NCBI GenBank assembly: GCA_910579295.1
Contig: CAJTTC010000007.1
Coordinates: 18,875 to 82,874 of the forward strand
DNA from: an uncultured Christensenella sp.
GTDB lineage: Bacteria; Bacillota_A; Clostridia; Christensenellales; Borkfalkiaceae
Reading direction: 5' to 3'
DNA length: 64,000 bases
The position numbers and the translations under genes were made by a program. The notes under the pieces are model-generated. The model ran no database searches, was not told the origin of the DNA, and was given only the letters and a program-made list of their open reading frames with translations. Position 1 is the first letter of the stretch. Every line of letters begins with the position of its first letter. Positions 1-7,065 of this stretch are shown here, piece after piece.

Positions 1-2
1 AA

Positions 3-434
3 AAAGAATGGGCGAAGTGGGAATTGAAACAGGAAAACGAATATTTTGCCGTTCTTCCCTCTTTCCGCTTTTTGAAGCCGATTAGCGACCACCTTGAATT
101 TCATAGGGGCGGCTTTGCTGATATGATAAAAAAATATCAAGAGCAGGGCGAGCTTGACGAAAAATTTCCCGAAGTATCCGCGCTGATAAAAGAAGGGGCT
201 TCGATAGAAAGCATAGAAAAGTTTGCGTTTGAAAGAGTGCAAGAAGCCGTCGAGTGCATTTTGTACCAACTCGGCGACCAGGAGTGCGCAGAATGCGCAG
301 ACGTGTTTGACGAGATAGATTGTTCAAAAATAAAAAAGATGCGCCTTATGGAAATCAATGACGACGGAACGCCGACGGGGCGGCGCGCCGTTGAGCTTCA
401 CGGAAAAATTCCGTTTTCCGATATGGAAGATTGA
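3..434 (+). CDS. Hypothetical protein, 5' end outside window
   Basis: The reading frame is open to the left edge (frame starting at base 3), and the first possible in-window start is a TTG at 24 with no ribosome site before it, so the gene most likely begins upstream of the window. The visible part is about 143 residues, acidic, with no membrane segment or signal peptide. It has a helical middle and a CAECA-like Cys pair around the last third. I do not recognise a family. It is followed after 57 bases by the Imm5-like gene on the same strand, so the two may be co-transcribed. Its size and setting fit a small cytosolic immunity-type protein, but that is an inference from the neighbours only. 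Confidence 0.6.
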   Translation, partial: KEWAKWELKQENEYFAVLPSFRFLKPISDHLEFHRGGFADMIKKYQEQGELDEKFPEVSALIKEGASIESIEKFAFERVQEAVECILYQLGDQECAECADVFDEIDCSKIKKMRLMEINDDGTPTGRRAVELHGKIPFSDMED

Positions 435-491
435 CCGTGTTATAAATTTTATGCGCTATATGCAGTAAGAAAAAATTCGAGAAATAATATT

Positions 492-1979
492 ATGGATTGT
501 ATCGAAGTATTCAGACAAGCTGAAAAAGAAATTGCGGAAAGCGGAAAACTCAGTCTGACTGCACGGCGAAAAATTTGGCAGACTATGGGCGAAATTGAAC
601 CGCGCGACCGCGACTCGTTAAAGCCGCGGTCGCTGACGGAACCGCTAAAAAAGCGCGCATATCTTGCGCTTGTCTGCGCAAAAAAAGTAATGCCTATGTG
701 GTGTTCTGTCGACCCCGATGACAAAAGTCCGCAAAATTTAATTAAAAAGAGCATTGCTTACTTAGACGGTAAAATAACGATTAAAGAATTGCAGGTAGAA
801 CGGAAACAATCTACTATCGACGATTTCATGAACGCCGTCGATGAATACGGGGAATCCGCCTCGGCCGCTGTCGCCGCTTGGGATGCAATGGTCGTAACTT
901 TGGAAGACGAGTCATATTTAGAGCCGTGGGACAGCGACTTGACCGATGAAGATATAGACGCATACGAAAGAGATGCGGCAAAAGAAGCGTGTGTCGCATG
1001 GAGCAACGCTTATACCGACAACGACAACGGAAAATACGTTATACGAGAAATGCGCTTTTGGGCATGGTATTTGGAAGAAGCCGCAAAAATTGCGGGCTTG
1101 GAAAATTACCGTTTCCCGCCCAGATATATAAAAGCGTTTAAGGAAAAACAAAATCCACCGAAGCCCGTACCAGAAGAAGTAACGCTTGAAAGCTTCTGCG
1201 AATTTTTGGGTGTCGGCGAATACGTCTACAATATAAAAGGCGAAAGCGAAATTTCATATTACAACAAAAAAACCGACAATTACGACAAAACCGAATATTT
1301 TGATATCTACCAAATTACGGCAAGACTGCCGCAAGAATACGGTATTTGCCCTGTTTGTAAAAAACCGATTGATAATATCAAATGTTTTTTTGCAGACAGA
1401 GGTCTTGACTGGGACGAGTTTGCTGTCCCGAAAAAATATCCGCAAATTGACATAACGCGTTTATGTCTACAATTTAGATGCCCCGACCACCCCAAAGAGT
1501 GGATTTATAATATCCCGAACGGTTACAGAAATTATAAAGACGGGGTAAAGCGGTATATAAAGGGAGAAGGCAGGTTGGAGAAACTGCTGGAAGAATTAGA
1601 GCGAAGAACTGTAACAAAATACTGTAAAGTTTGGGCGGACGAAATTATCATAAACGGCAAAAATTGCAGTACGGTTGAAGAAATAGAAAACAAAAAAGAA
1701 GAACTCGGTCTTGTCGACACGGGTTGGATTGATAAAGCAAACGGTATTTACAGGCTTGATTTAAGGCAGTTTTTATCAAATTTTTTTGTTTTTCGCTTTC
1801 CTTTTTCGAAGTTTGTGCAATACACTAAAAATATGAATGATGATACCGGCGGCTACAGAGCTGTACTTAAAGAAGATGAAGGCATAGTGGAATTTGAGGT
1901 GAGAGATTTCCGATTTAAATGTTTTATGGAAAACGGACAGCCGATTTATATGCAAATTGAACAGCGGAAAAAGTTATGA
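492..1979 (+). CDS. Imm5-like putative immunity protein with Cys-rich C-terminal part
   Basis: This 495-residue soluble protein has two parts. Residues about 5-175 resemble the alpha-helical Imm5-type immunity domain: an LTARRKIW segment, then LALVCAKKVMPMW and an Ala-rich helix (SASAAVAAWDA), the pattern I associate with that family. The C-terminal half has CPVCKKP (about residues 281-287) and, some 35 residues later, a C-P-D-H motif, which together could bind one zinc. Known members of the family are thought to neutralise secreted polymorphic toxins; no toxin gene is visible here. The ATG at 492 lacks a clear ribosome site. The stop overlaps the ATG of the next small gene (ATGA), so the two are translationally coupled. 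The family call rests on pattern memory, not an alignment. It could simply be an unclassified protein. Confidence 0.5.
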   Translation: MDCIEVFRQAEKEIAESGKLSLTARRKIWQTMGEIEPRDRDSLKPRSLTEPLKKRAYLALVCAKKVMPMWCSVDPDDKSPQNLIKKSIAYLDGKITIKELQVERKQSTIDDFMNAVDEYGESASAAVAAWDAMVVTLEDESYLEPWDSDLTDEDIDAYERDAAKEACVAWSNAYTDNDNGKYVIREMRFWAWYLEEAAKIAGLENYRFPPRYIKAFKEKQNPPKPVPEEVTLESFCEFLGVGEYVYNIKGESEISYYNKKTDNYDKTEYFDIYQITARLPQEYGICPVCKKPIDNIKCFFADRGLDWDEFAVPKKYPQIDITRLCLQFRCPDHPKEWIYNIPNGYRNYKDGVKRYIKGEGRLEKLLEELERRTVTKYCKVWADEIIINGKNCSTVEEIENKKEELGLVDTGWIDKANGIYRLDLRQFLSNFFVFRFPFSKFVQYTKNMNDDTGGYRAVLKEDEGIVEFEVRDFRFKCFMENGQPIYMQIEQRKKL

Positions 1980-2184
1980 ACAAAACGCAGTTGGAAAATT
2001 TGATTGAAAGAATGAATACCCCGCCTGAACCCGAAGCCACGGCATTAAATCAAAGGCGGATTTGGATAAACAAACAGATGAAGATGGCGCGGCTTTGTAC
2101 GAAGATTTGAAAGTCGGCATATTGGAAGAGTATGTTATTACTTATAATAAGTTGGTTTCTTCGCTGAATAAATTGGTCAAATAA
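1976..2184 (+). pseudogene. Small ORF disrupted by a frameshift
   Basis: The ATG at 1976 overlaps the previous stop and opens a frame that ends early at 2110 (44 residues). From about base 2041 a second frame reads on in protein-like fashion (Lys/Asp/Glu-rich, then EEYVITYNKLVSSLNKLVK) to a TAA at 2184, only ten bases before the next start. Joining the first ~24 codons of frame one to the second frame gives a coherent ~68-residue charged protein. The break lies near the ATTAAATCAAAGG at 2044-2056. Either the gene carries a real one-base indel or the assembly has an error there. No family recognised. Confidence 0.45.
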
Positions 2185-2194
2185 GGAGCGTAAA

Positions 2195-2533
2195 ATGGAA
2201 ATATGTGAAATAACTCTTGACGCCAAACAATATGACCTGTTGAAGAGTATGCTCGATTGCGGCAGAAGGGCGGACTTAATAAGAAAAATACCAATCAACG
2301 GAAAAGAGTTGTTTTATGATATGATTCACGAAATATATTCGCCCGTTATAGACGGTTGGAGTACCCGTGAAATCGTGTTGAAAGAGTCTGTTGATGCGCT
2401 AAACTTGTTACGATTTATGACTAAACAGATATTCCCAAACGATGAAAACTATATTGTACGACAAATAGGAAGGAAATGGGCGAATTTTCGTTTTGAAAAA
2501 GATTGCGCGCTTATAATATGTAAAAACAAGTAA
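2195..2533 (+). CDS. Hypothetical protein, intact copy of a duplicated gene
   Basis: This 112-residue soluble protein has an AAGGAG-type ribosome site just before its ATG. It begins with a short beta-like segment (ICEITLDAKQYDLL) and ends in a basic, hydrophobic stretch (RKWANFRFEKDCALIIC). I do not know the family. Its last two thirds (from the Met codon at 2321) recur almost word for word at 4828-5035, where the 5' third is missing, so this copy is taken as the intact parent. It closes the left gene group of the island and is followed by a terminator hairpin at 2590. Its N-terminal part, DAKQYDLLKSMLD, looks like a helix that could pair with a partner, but no function can be given. Confidence 0.6.
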   Translation: MEICEITLDAKQYDLLKSMLDCGRRADLIRKIPINGKELFYDMIHEIYSPVIDGWSTREIVLKESVDALNLLRFMTKQIFPNDENYIVRQIGRKWANFRFEKDCALIICKNK

Positions 2534-2589
2534 AAGAGCTTGCTTATTTTAAAAATTCGTTTTAGGCTATTTTTAGTATTTAAAAATAA

Positions 2590-2622
2590 AGTCGAACTAC
2601 TTTTCAGTAATTCGGCTTTTTT
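2590..2622 (+). terminator. Rho-independent terminator after the left island group
   Basis: The arms AGTCGAACTAC and GTAATTCGGCT pair over 11 bases with two G-U type pairs around a 6-base loop (TTTTCA), followed by a run of T. It lies 57 bases after the 2195-2533 gene. Confidence 0.65.
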
Positions 2623-2671
2623 AATGTAAAAAATAGCACACAATGAAAATATTTTATTGTGGGAAAATCAT

Positions 2672-2700
2672 TTGACATAAAATTTTTATTCTGTTATGTT
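2672..2700 (+). promoter_or_regulatory. Sigma-A promoter of the C45 acyltransferase gene
   Basis: TTGACA at 2672 and TATGTT at 2695 are separated by 17 bases. An upstream in-frame ATG at 2696 lies inside the -10 box and cannot be the start; this fixes the start of the downstream gene at 2729. Confidence 0.75.
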
Positions 2701-2728
2701 CCACCTATATCATATTAGGAGTAGTAAA

Positions 2729-3763
2729 ATGTATCATTTGAGATTAAAAGGCAACCACTATGAAATGGGTGTAAAGCGTGGAAAAATTTTTAATAAATGT
2801 GGAATTACGTTTCCGCTTAATTTGGACGATTTTCAAAAACGATACGGCTATGAAAGCGAAAAGCAATTACAAAAATTTTTCCCCGAAGTATGTGAAGAAA
2901 TAAAGGGCGTTACCGATACAATAAAAGTTGACTATCAGGAATTTTCTGCGTGGCTTTTGTGTATGGGGTGCTGTATGTATAATCTCGAAAGCAATATTCC
3001 CGTTGAAATTCGGGGCTGTACCGCGTTTGCTTATACTGACGGTAAATATACTATTTACGGCAGAAATAATGATTTACCGCCTTATCTGCGTGATGGCAGT
3101 AAAAGCGAAATTTATTCTCCGTCAGGCGCAAATAAGTTTAATCTTACAACTTCTTCTTTTATTAACGGTGAAGAAGGTCTGAACGAACACGGACTTGCGG
3201 TTTCTATGACGTTCGTCAATACCAAACTTGAAGAAATAAAAGCAGGATTCAACTCTTGTTTCATTGTGCGTTATTTACTCGAAAAAGCAAAAAGCGTTGA
3301 CCACGCAATAATGTTGCTTAACGAATTGCCTGTTGCGTCTAATTGCAATATTTTACTTGCGGACAAATCAGGTAAAATGGTTGTTGCGGAGTGTACACCT
3401 TTATTAAAGCAGTTGCGAATGCCCATTATTACGCCATACGGAAAAATTATATGTACGGTAAATAATTTCACATCAGAGAATATGAAGCAATATGATTATT
3501 CTGACGGAAATGTATATAATTCAGTTGAAAGATATAATGTTGTGGTTAATTCTTTACCCAAATTATTGCAAGATGATTTGATTGCAAACACACAAAAGTT
3601 ATTAAAAGGCGAATATGGCTTTATGTGTCAATATGAAAAGGAATTAAATTTTGAAACTGTTTGGAGTTCGATTTTCGATTTAGACAACTTATGTATTTAT
3701 CGCGCGGAAGGTAGCCCCATTAAAAAGAAATTTATTGAAGATAAACGGCTTTGCAAAAAATAA
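2729..3763 (+). CDS. C45-family autoproteolytic acyltransferase/hydrolase
   Basis: This 344-residue protein resembles the peptidase C45 / acyl-CoA:6-aminopenicillanic acid acyltransferase family of Ntn hydrolases. Family members cleave themselves before a Cys that becomes the N-terminal nucleophile and then hydrolyse or transfer acyl groups from amides. Here the likely nucleophile is Cys97 in the RGCTAF motif, followed by GRNNDLP (111-117), the typical companion motif; an EGLNEHGLAVSM segment follows about 50 residues later. No signal peptide is present, so it should act in the cytosol. The start at 2729 follows an AGGAG at 2717 by 7 bases, and the earlier ATG lies in the promoter. The gene has its own promoter and no partner in an operon. 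The substrate is unknown; bile-salt, penicillin-like or N-acyl amino acid amides are all possible for this fold. Confidence 0.8.
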   Translation: MYHLRLKGNHYEMGVKRGKIFNKCGITFPLNLDDFQKRYGYESEKQLQKFFPEVCEEIKGVTDTIKVDYQEFSAWLLCMGCCMYNLESNIPVEIRGCTAFAYTDGKYTIYGRNNDLPPYLRDGSKSEIYSPSGANKFNLTTSSFINGEEGLNEHGLAVSMTFVNTKLEEIKAGFNSCFIVRYLLEKAKSVDHAIMLLNELPVASNCNILLADKSGKMVVAECTPLLKQLRMPIITPYGKIICTVNNFTSENMKQYDYSDGNVYNSVERYNVVVNSLPKLLQDDLIANTQKLLKGEYGFMCQYEKELNFETVWSSIFDLDNLCIYRAEGSPIKKKFIEDKRLCKK

Positions 3764-3845
3764 GCAATATGAATTTCAATTTAGCGTTTCAAAGTACAAA
3801 ATAAAAAATTGCTAAGATCACGGGCAACGAATTAAATCGCAGTTC

Positions 3846-3874
3846 TTGCTTTTTGATTGTTGTTTTGCTATAAT
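3846..3874 (+). promoter_or_regulatory. Sigma-A promoter for the small-gene group
   Basis: TTGCTT at 3846 and TATAAT at 3869 are spaced by 17 bases, 42 bases before the ATG of the 55-residue gene. Confidence 0.65.
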
Positions 3875-3916
3875 GCTTGTACGATAAACAGTAATTTACA
3901 AGTGAGGCGAGAAATT

Positions 3917-4084
3917 ATGAACACCGAAATTCGGGTTGCTATTGATAAATTTAAAGAGGTAAAAGATATATTAAAAAAATTTGATAGCAAAGATGAGGCA
4001 ATAGAGTATCTGGTCAATGAAACAAAATTATCAAAAGAAGAATGTTCTACTGCATACGACATTATTATTAAAATTGAAAATTAA
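3917..4084 (+). CDS. Small hypothetical protein (55 aa)
   Basis: A charged helical protein that starts at the ATG of 3917, preceded by a GAGGCGAG ribosome-site-like stretch. A longer frame upstream would begin at TTG 3857 inside the promoter spacer and is rejected. The sequence IDKFKEVKDILKKFDSK followed by EAIEYLVNETKLSKEE looks like two amphipathic helices with a turn. No family recognised. The gene is the first of a run of small genes (with 4111-4314 and the GNAT gene) that share one promoter and have short gaps. Just after its stop lies a copy of the AATTTCAATTTNGCG motif seen elsewhere in this island. Confidence 0.55.
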   Translation: MNTEIRVAIDKFKEVKDILKKFDSKDEAIEYLVNETKLSKEECSTAYDIIIKIEN

Positions 4085-4110
4085 ATTTCAATTTTGCGAG
4101 GCGTTAAAAA

Positions 4111-4314
4111 ATGAGTAAATATGAGCCGTTATGGAAGTATTTAGAGGATAATAATAAAGAAAAATATATATTATCTTATGAAGAAATCAAGAACATTTTA
4201 GGGTTTGAAATAAATCATTCGTTTTTGACTTATAAGAAAGAGGCAAAAGAATATGGTTATGAAGTCGGCAAAATATCAATGAAAGAAAGGACAGTAATTT
4301 TTAACAGGTTATAA
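4111..4314 (+). CDS. Small protein, DUF7662-like
   Basis: This 67-residue protein begins MSKYEPLWKYLEDNN and has a central LSYEEIKNILGF helix-turn pattern and a C-terminal RTVIFNR strand. That plan resembles the short DUF7662 proteins, which look like small winged or ribbon DNA-binding-like folds of unknown role. The ATG lies after GCGAGGCG, a weak ribosome site. It is 26 bases from the gene before and 37 from the gene after. The call rests on the N-terminal pattern and length only. Confidence 0.5.
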   Translation: MSKYEPLWKYLEDNNKEKYILSYEEIKNILGFEINHSFLTYKKEAKEYGYEVGKISMKERTVIFNRL

Positions 4315-4351
4315 TATCATTTATAAACAGTAATTTAACGGAGTATAAAGA

Positions 4352-4804
4352 GTGAATATAAAATTGATTGAAGAAAACGAAATACAGGAAACATGCGATA
4401 TGGTAATTCGTTCTTGTAAATATTCCGATTTTGCCGAGTTCTATCCGTCGCAATATTTTTATTGCACATACGATGAAATCAAAACTAAAATGGACAACGG
4501 ACATTTTTATGTTGTCAAAGACAACGGAAAAATTATCGGTTGCGGTGGCATTGCTACATATTGGGACAGCTTAACCGAGAGTTGGATACATACTATTTTT
4601 GTTGATCCAAAATATCAGAGAAAAGGTGTAGGCAGAAAGATTATAGAATTTTTGGAAAACGACGAATACGCAAAAAGAGCAAATAGAATTGAAATTCACG
4701 CCGCAATGTCAGCGATACCGTTCTACCGTAAATTAGGCTATGAGCATAAGAACGGACAACTAATTTACGCTGAGGGACATTTTGACATGGAAAAATTTAT
4801 ATAA
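4352..4804 (+). CDS. GNAT-family N-acetyltransferase
   Basis: This 150-residue protein has the GNAT fold that moves an acetyl group from acetyl-CoA to an amine. The pyrophosphate-binding motif A is clear: VDPKYQRKGVGRK at about 84-96, with the Q/R-x-x-G-x-G core at 89-94. Motif B is the PFYRKLGYE stretch near 107-115. It starts at a GTG (4352), supported by ACGGAG at 4338 with proper spacing. Length is normal for single-domain members. It ends the small-gene group and is followed by the truncated duplicate. The acceptor is unknown; in such islands these enzymes may modify a toxin, an antibiotic or a metabolite. Confidence 0.85.
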   Translation: MNIKLIEENEIQETCDMVIRSCKYSDFAEFYPSQYFYCTYDEIKTKMDNGHFYVVKDNGKIIGCGGIATYWDSLTESWIHTIFVDPKYQRKGVGRKIIEFLENDEYAKRANRIEIHAAMSAIPFYRKLGYEHKNGQLIYAEGHFDMEKFI

Positions 4805-4827
4805 CTGGCTAAAAAAGAATTTTTCAT

Positions 4828-5040
4828 ATGATTCACGAAATATATTCGCCCGTTACAGACGGTTGGAGTACGCGTGAAATCGTGTTGAACGAATCTGCCG
4901 ATGCGTTAAATCTGTTAAGATTTATGACTAAACAGATATTCCCAAACGATGAAAACTATTTTGTACGACAAATAGGAAGGAAATGGGCGAATTTTCGTTT
5001 TGAAAAAGATTGCGCACTTATAATATGTAAAAACTGTTAA
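4828..5040 (+). pseudogene. 5'-truncated duplicate of the 2195-2533 gene
   Basis: Bases 4828-5035 repeat 2321-2528 with about a dozen changes; the encoded 70 residues differ from the parent at only a handful of positions (I/T, K/N, V/A, I/F, final residue). The first 42 codons of the parent are missing. No good ribosome site precedes the Met codon, only a T-rich AATTTTTCAT. It may be a decayed copy, or a shortened protein translated by coupling to the GNAT stop 23 bases upstream. The last codon pair differs and is followed by the AATTTCAATTTAGCGT motif. Confidence 0.65.
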
Positions 5041-5087
5041 ATTTCAATTTAGCGTCGAATTGAGTGTGAAAGTTCAAGGAGGTCTGT

Positions 5088-6095
5088 ATGAACAGCAAGC
5101 GCGCACGGATATGTATGATAGTCTTGTTCGGAATAGGCTTGGCGGCGGTTGTTATCGAGGCGGCGGGAATGAAAGCATTTTCACCGAGCTTAAAAAAACT
5201 GTTACTCATTCCGATTGTTATGTTTTTGCTCGGCGGTGTGATTATGTCTTTTGTATGGAATCGGTTATTGAAAAAAGAAATGGAAGCCGCGAAACGCACC
5301 GTCTATAAAAATCCCGAATACGATGAAAAAGAGTTTTTGCAGTGGCTTGCTAATTTCGAGCCGTTTGTTCGTATGGGTGCGAGGTTAAAAGAAACTTCCG
5401 AAAAGACTTTTTCCAAATTCGGCGGACTGCCGCTTGTTCCGCAAGGCTTCGATTTCCCGTTTTACGATAACCGTCCTATCCCTTTCCTTTTGCAAATCGA
5501 CTTTGCGGAAGTAAATCCCGACGGCAAGTTGGACGGTTTTCCTACCGCGGGACTTTTATATCTTTTTGTTGACAGCGACGAAGTAAATGATCCGACATTC
5601 GAGGACGGCGAAGAAGAATATGCGCAAGGACGCACGTTTCAAGTTATGTTTTTTGAACCGTCGGAAAATTTGAAAACGCCCGACAAGCCGTCCGACCTTG
5701 AATATACTTATAAGGAGTTCAACGTAGGCGCGGAAACAGTAGAGACCTATCCCGACACCGACGACTGTAAAGAAGCGTTCGATATTTATTGCAACAGACC
5801 TGCGGGCGGTTTGGACGACGGTTACGACGAATTGCAGAGCGAAAATATGGACGAATTTATGCTCGGCGGTTGGGCGACTTATATTCAGGGAAGCAGTTTT
5901 GCGCGAGACAGTGAGTTTGACGACGACAATAAATTAAACGCCGACGAATGGGTTTTGCTGTTGCAGGTAGCAAGCGACGTAAGCGACGACAAATTTATGT
6001 GGGGCGATAGCGGTATGCTTTACTTCTATATTAAAAAAGCCGATTTGCTTGCCCGTAAATTCGACAACATAAAAATGGATATGCAATGTTTTTAA
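5088..6095 (+). CDS. DUF1963 (YwqG-like) protein with two N-terminal membrane segments
   Basis: This 335-residue protein has two hydrophobic helices (about 9-27 and 36-58) followed by a DUF1963 domain. The domain is recognised by KFGGLPLVPQGFDFP, PIPFLLQIDFAEVN and the C-terminal WVLLLQVASD...WGDSGMLYFYI run typical of YwqG-like proteins. These are cytosolic proteins of unknown role; the membrane anchor here is unusual for the type I recall. The start at 5088 follows AAGGAGG. The frame is intact and the protein acidic in the middle. It is the last gene of the island before the tandem repeats. It could be another immunity-type protein, but that would be inferred from context only. Confidence 0.75.
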   Translation: MNSKRARICMIVLFGIGLAAVVIEAAGMKAFSPSLKKLLLIPIVMFLLGGVIMSFVWNRLLKKEMEAAKRTVYKNPEYDEKEFLQWLANFEPFVRMGARLKETSEKTFSKFGGLPLVPQGFDFPFYDNRPIPFLLQIDFAEVNPDGKLDGFPTAGLLYLFVDSDEVNDPTFEDGEEEYAQGRTFQVMFFEPSENLKTPDKPSDLEYTYKEFNVGAETVETYPDTDDCKEAFDIYCNRPAGGLDDGYDELQSENMDEFMLGGWATYIQGSSFARDSEFDDDNKLNADEWVLLLQVASDVSDDKFMWGDSGMLYFYIKKADLLARKFDNIKMDMQCF

Positions 6096-6154
6096 CTTAT
6101 CTCAAATCGTTATGCGGTTTAGTTTTGGAAAAATAAGTTGCTGATTATTTGTTA

Positions 6155-6370
6155 CGCCGCCAATTTGACGTGCGGCGAAGTCGGTTAAGCGGGTCGTTAA
6201 TAAAGATACTCGGCTGCGGCGACGCGCCGCCAATTTGACGTGAAGTGAAGTCAGTCAAGCCACTCGGCAATAAAGATACACGGCTACGGCGACACGCCGC
6301 CAATTTGACTTGCGGCGAAGTCAGTCAAGCCACTCGGCAATAAAGATACTCGGCTGCGGCGACGCGCCGC
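6155..6370 (+). repeat. Three 70-bp tandem repeats with palindromic junctions
   Basis: Units start at 6155, 6225 and 6295, each 70 bases, and a final CGCCGC closes the array at 6365-6370. Each unit begins CGCCGCCAATTTGAC and ends in GGCTNCGGCGAC. Unit 1 differs most; units 2 and 3 share the middle GTCAGTCAAGCCACTCGG. At each junction GCGGCG-ACR-CGCCGC can form a tight hairpin, and CGCCGC can also pair with the GCGGCG about 11 bases inside the unit. There are no spacers, so it is not a CRISPR array. A related array lies at 37162-37306. Confidence 0.85.
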
Positions 6371-6376
6371 TTTTTT
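6355..6376 (+). terminator. Terminator formed by the last repeat junction
   Basis: GCGGCG-ACG-CGCCGC followed directly by six T residues. The last hairpin of the tandem repeat therefore doubles as a rho-independent terminator for the DUF1963 gene. Confidence 0.7.
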
Positions 6377-6447
6377 ATCCCTATGGGAAGTGCGCTTTAC
6401 CCCAAGTCCTTTTTTTTATTTAAGTTATAAAAATTTTTTAAAAATTC

Positions 6448-6461
6448 TTAACTTTGGTTAA
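6448..6461. promoter_or_regulatory. Palindrome TTAAC-N4-GTTAA, upstream copy
   Basis: TTAACTTTGGTTAA is a perfect 5+5 inverted repeat ending 7 bases before the -35 box of the feo promoter. A second copy lies just after the -10 box. Position and symmetry fit a dimeric repressor, possibly a DtxR/IdeR-type iron regulator; the regulator is not in the window. Confidence 0.5.
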
Positions 6462-6468
6462 TTTTTTG

Positions 6469-6497
6469 TTGACAAAGGAATAATTTATATATATAAT
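6469..6497 (+). promoter_or_regulatory. Consensus sigma-A promoter of the feo operon
   Basis: TTGACA at 6469 and TATAAT at 6492 are separated by exactly 17 bases. Transcription should begin near 6504, within or next to the downstream palindrome. Such a perfect promoter implies strong expression held down by a repressor. Confidence 0.85.
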
Positions 6498-6506
6498 ATC
6501 ACTTGC

Positions 6507-6520
6507 TTAACTTGGGTTAA
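6507..6520. promoter_or_regulatory. Palindrome TTAAC-N4-GTTAA, downstream copy
   Basis: TTAACTTGGGTTAA matches the copy at 6448 in all but one loop base and covers the first transcribed bases of the feo operon. Two copies bracketing one promoter are typical of operators. Confidence 0.5.
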
Positions 6521-6561
6521 GATTTTATTATTGCGGTTAAGTCCGCTTTGGAGTGTATAAT

Positions 6562-6774
6562 ATGCCTTTGGTGATGGCGCCCGACGACAGGGAGATGGAA
6601 GTCAAAAAGATTACGGCTGACGAAAAGACGAAGAAGCATTTAAGGGAAATAGGCATTTCCGAAGGGTGTAAAATTACGCTTGTTTCGGGCAGTCAGAACG
6701 GAGTTATCGTCATTGTAAAGGAAGGCAGGCTGTGCCTTGACGGCGCTCTTGCAAGAAAGATTTTAGTTGCGTAA
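6562..6774 (+). CDS. feoA: FeoA-domain protein (first copy)
   Basis: This 70-residue protein is an SH3-like FeoA domain, a small cytosolic partner of the ferrous iron transporter FeoB. The pattern REIGISEGCKITLVSGSQNGVIVIVKEGRLCLD with a final ALARKILV is the usual core and end of such domains. The ATG at 6562 lies 8 bases after GGAG at 6550 and is preferred over an in-frame GTG at 6553 that overlaps that ribosome site. It is the first gene of the feo operon. Clostridia often carry two FeoA domains before FeoB, as here. Confidence 0.85.
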   Translation: MPLVMAPDDREMEVKKITADEKTKKHLREIGISEGCKITLVSGSQNGVIVIVKEGRLCLDGALARKILVA

Positions 6775-6834
6775 CCGATTAAAGTTTGTTGAAGTGTGTG
6801 TATAAAAGCTGAATGAAATTTTAAGGAGAAATAC

Positions 6835-7065
6835 ATGACTAAGCTTTTATGTGACTTTACCGTGGGAGAGAGCGGTAAAATAGTAAAAGTGGGCGGAGAG
6901 GGTAAAATCCGCCGCAGGCTGTTCGATATGGGCATCACTCCGCAGGCGGAGGTGACAATGCGAAAGAAAGCGCCTCTCGGCGACCCGATAGAGGTTACGG
7001 TACGCGGATACGAGCTTACGCTGAGAAAGGTGGAGGCGGCTTGCGTGGAGGTGGAAGTTAAATGA
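6835..7065 (+). CDS. feoA: FeoA-domain protein (second copy)
   Basis: This 76-residue FeoA domain starts at an ATG behind AAGGAG. The core RRLFDMGITPQAEVTMRKKAPLGDPIEVTVRGYELTLR is the standard FeoA signature. Compared with the first copy, it keeps the full DPIEV loop, so it is likely the one that contacts FeoB. Its stop overlaps the feoB start by four bases (ATGA), giving translational coupling and equal output. Confidence 0.92.
   Translation: MTKLLCDFTVGESGKIVKVGGEGKIRRRLFDMGITPQAEVTMRKKAPLGDPIEVTVRGYELTLRKVEAACVEVEVK

Noticed and set aside
6155..6370. Tandem repeats as a CRISPR array
   Set aside because: Units are contiguous and nearly identical throughout; there are no variable spacers and no cas genes.
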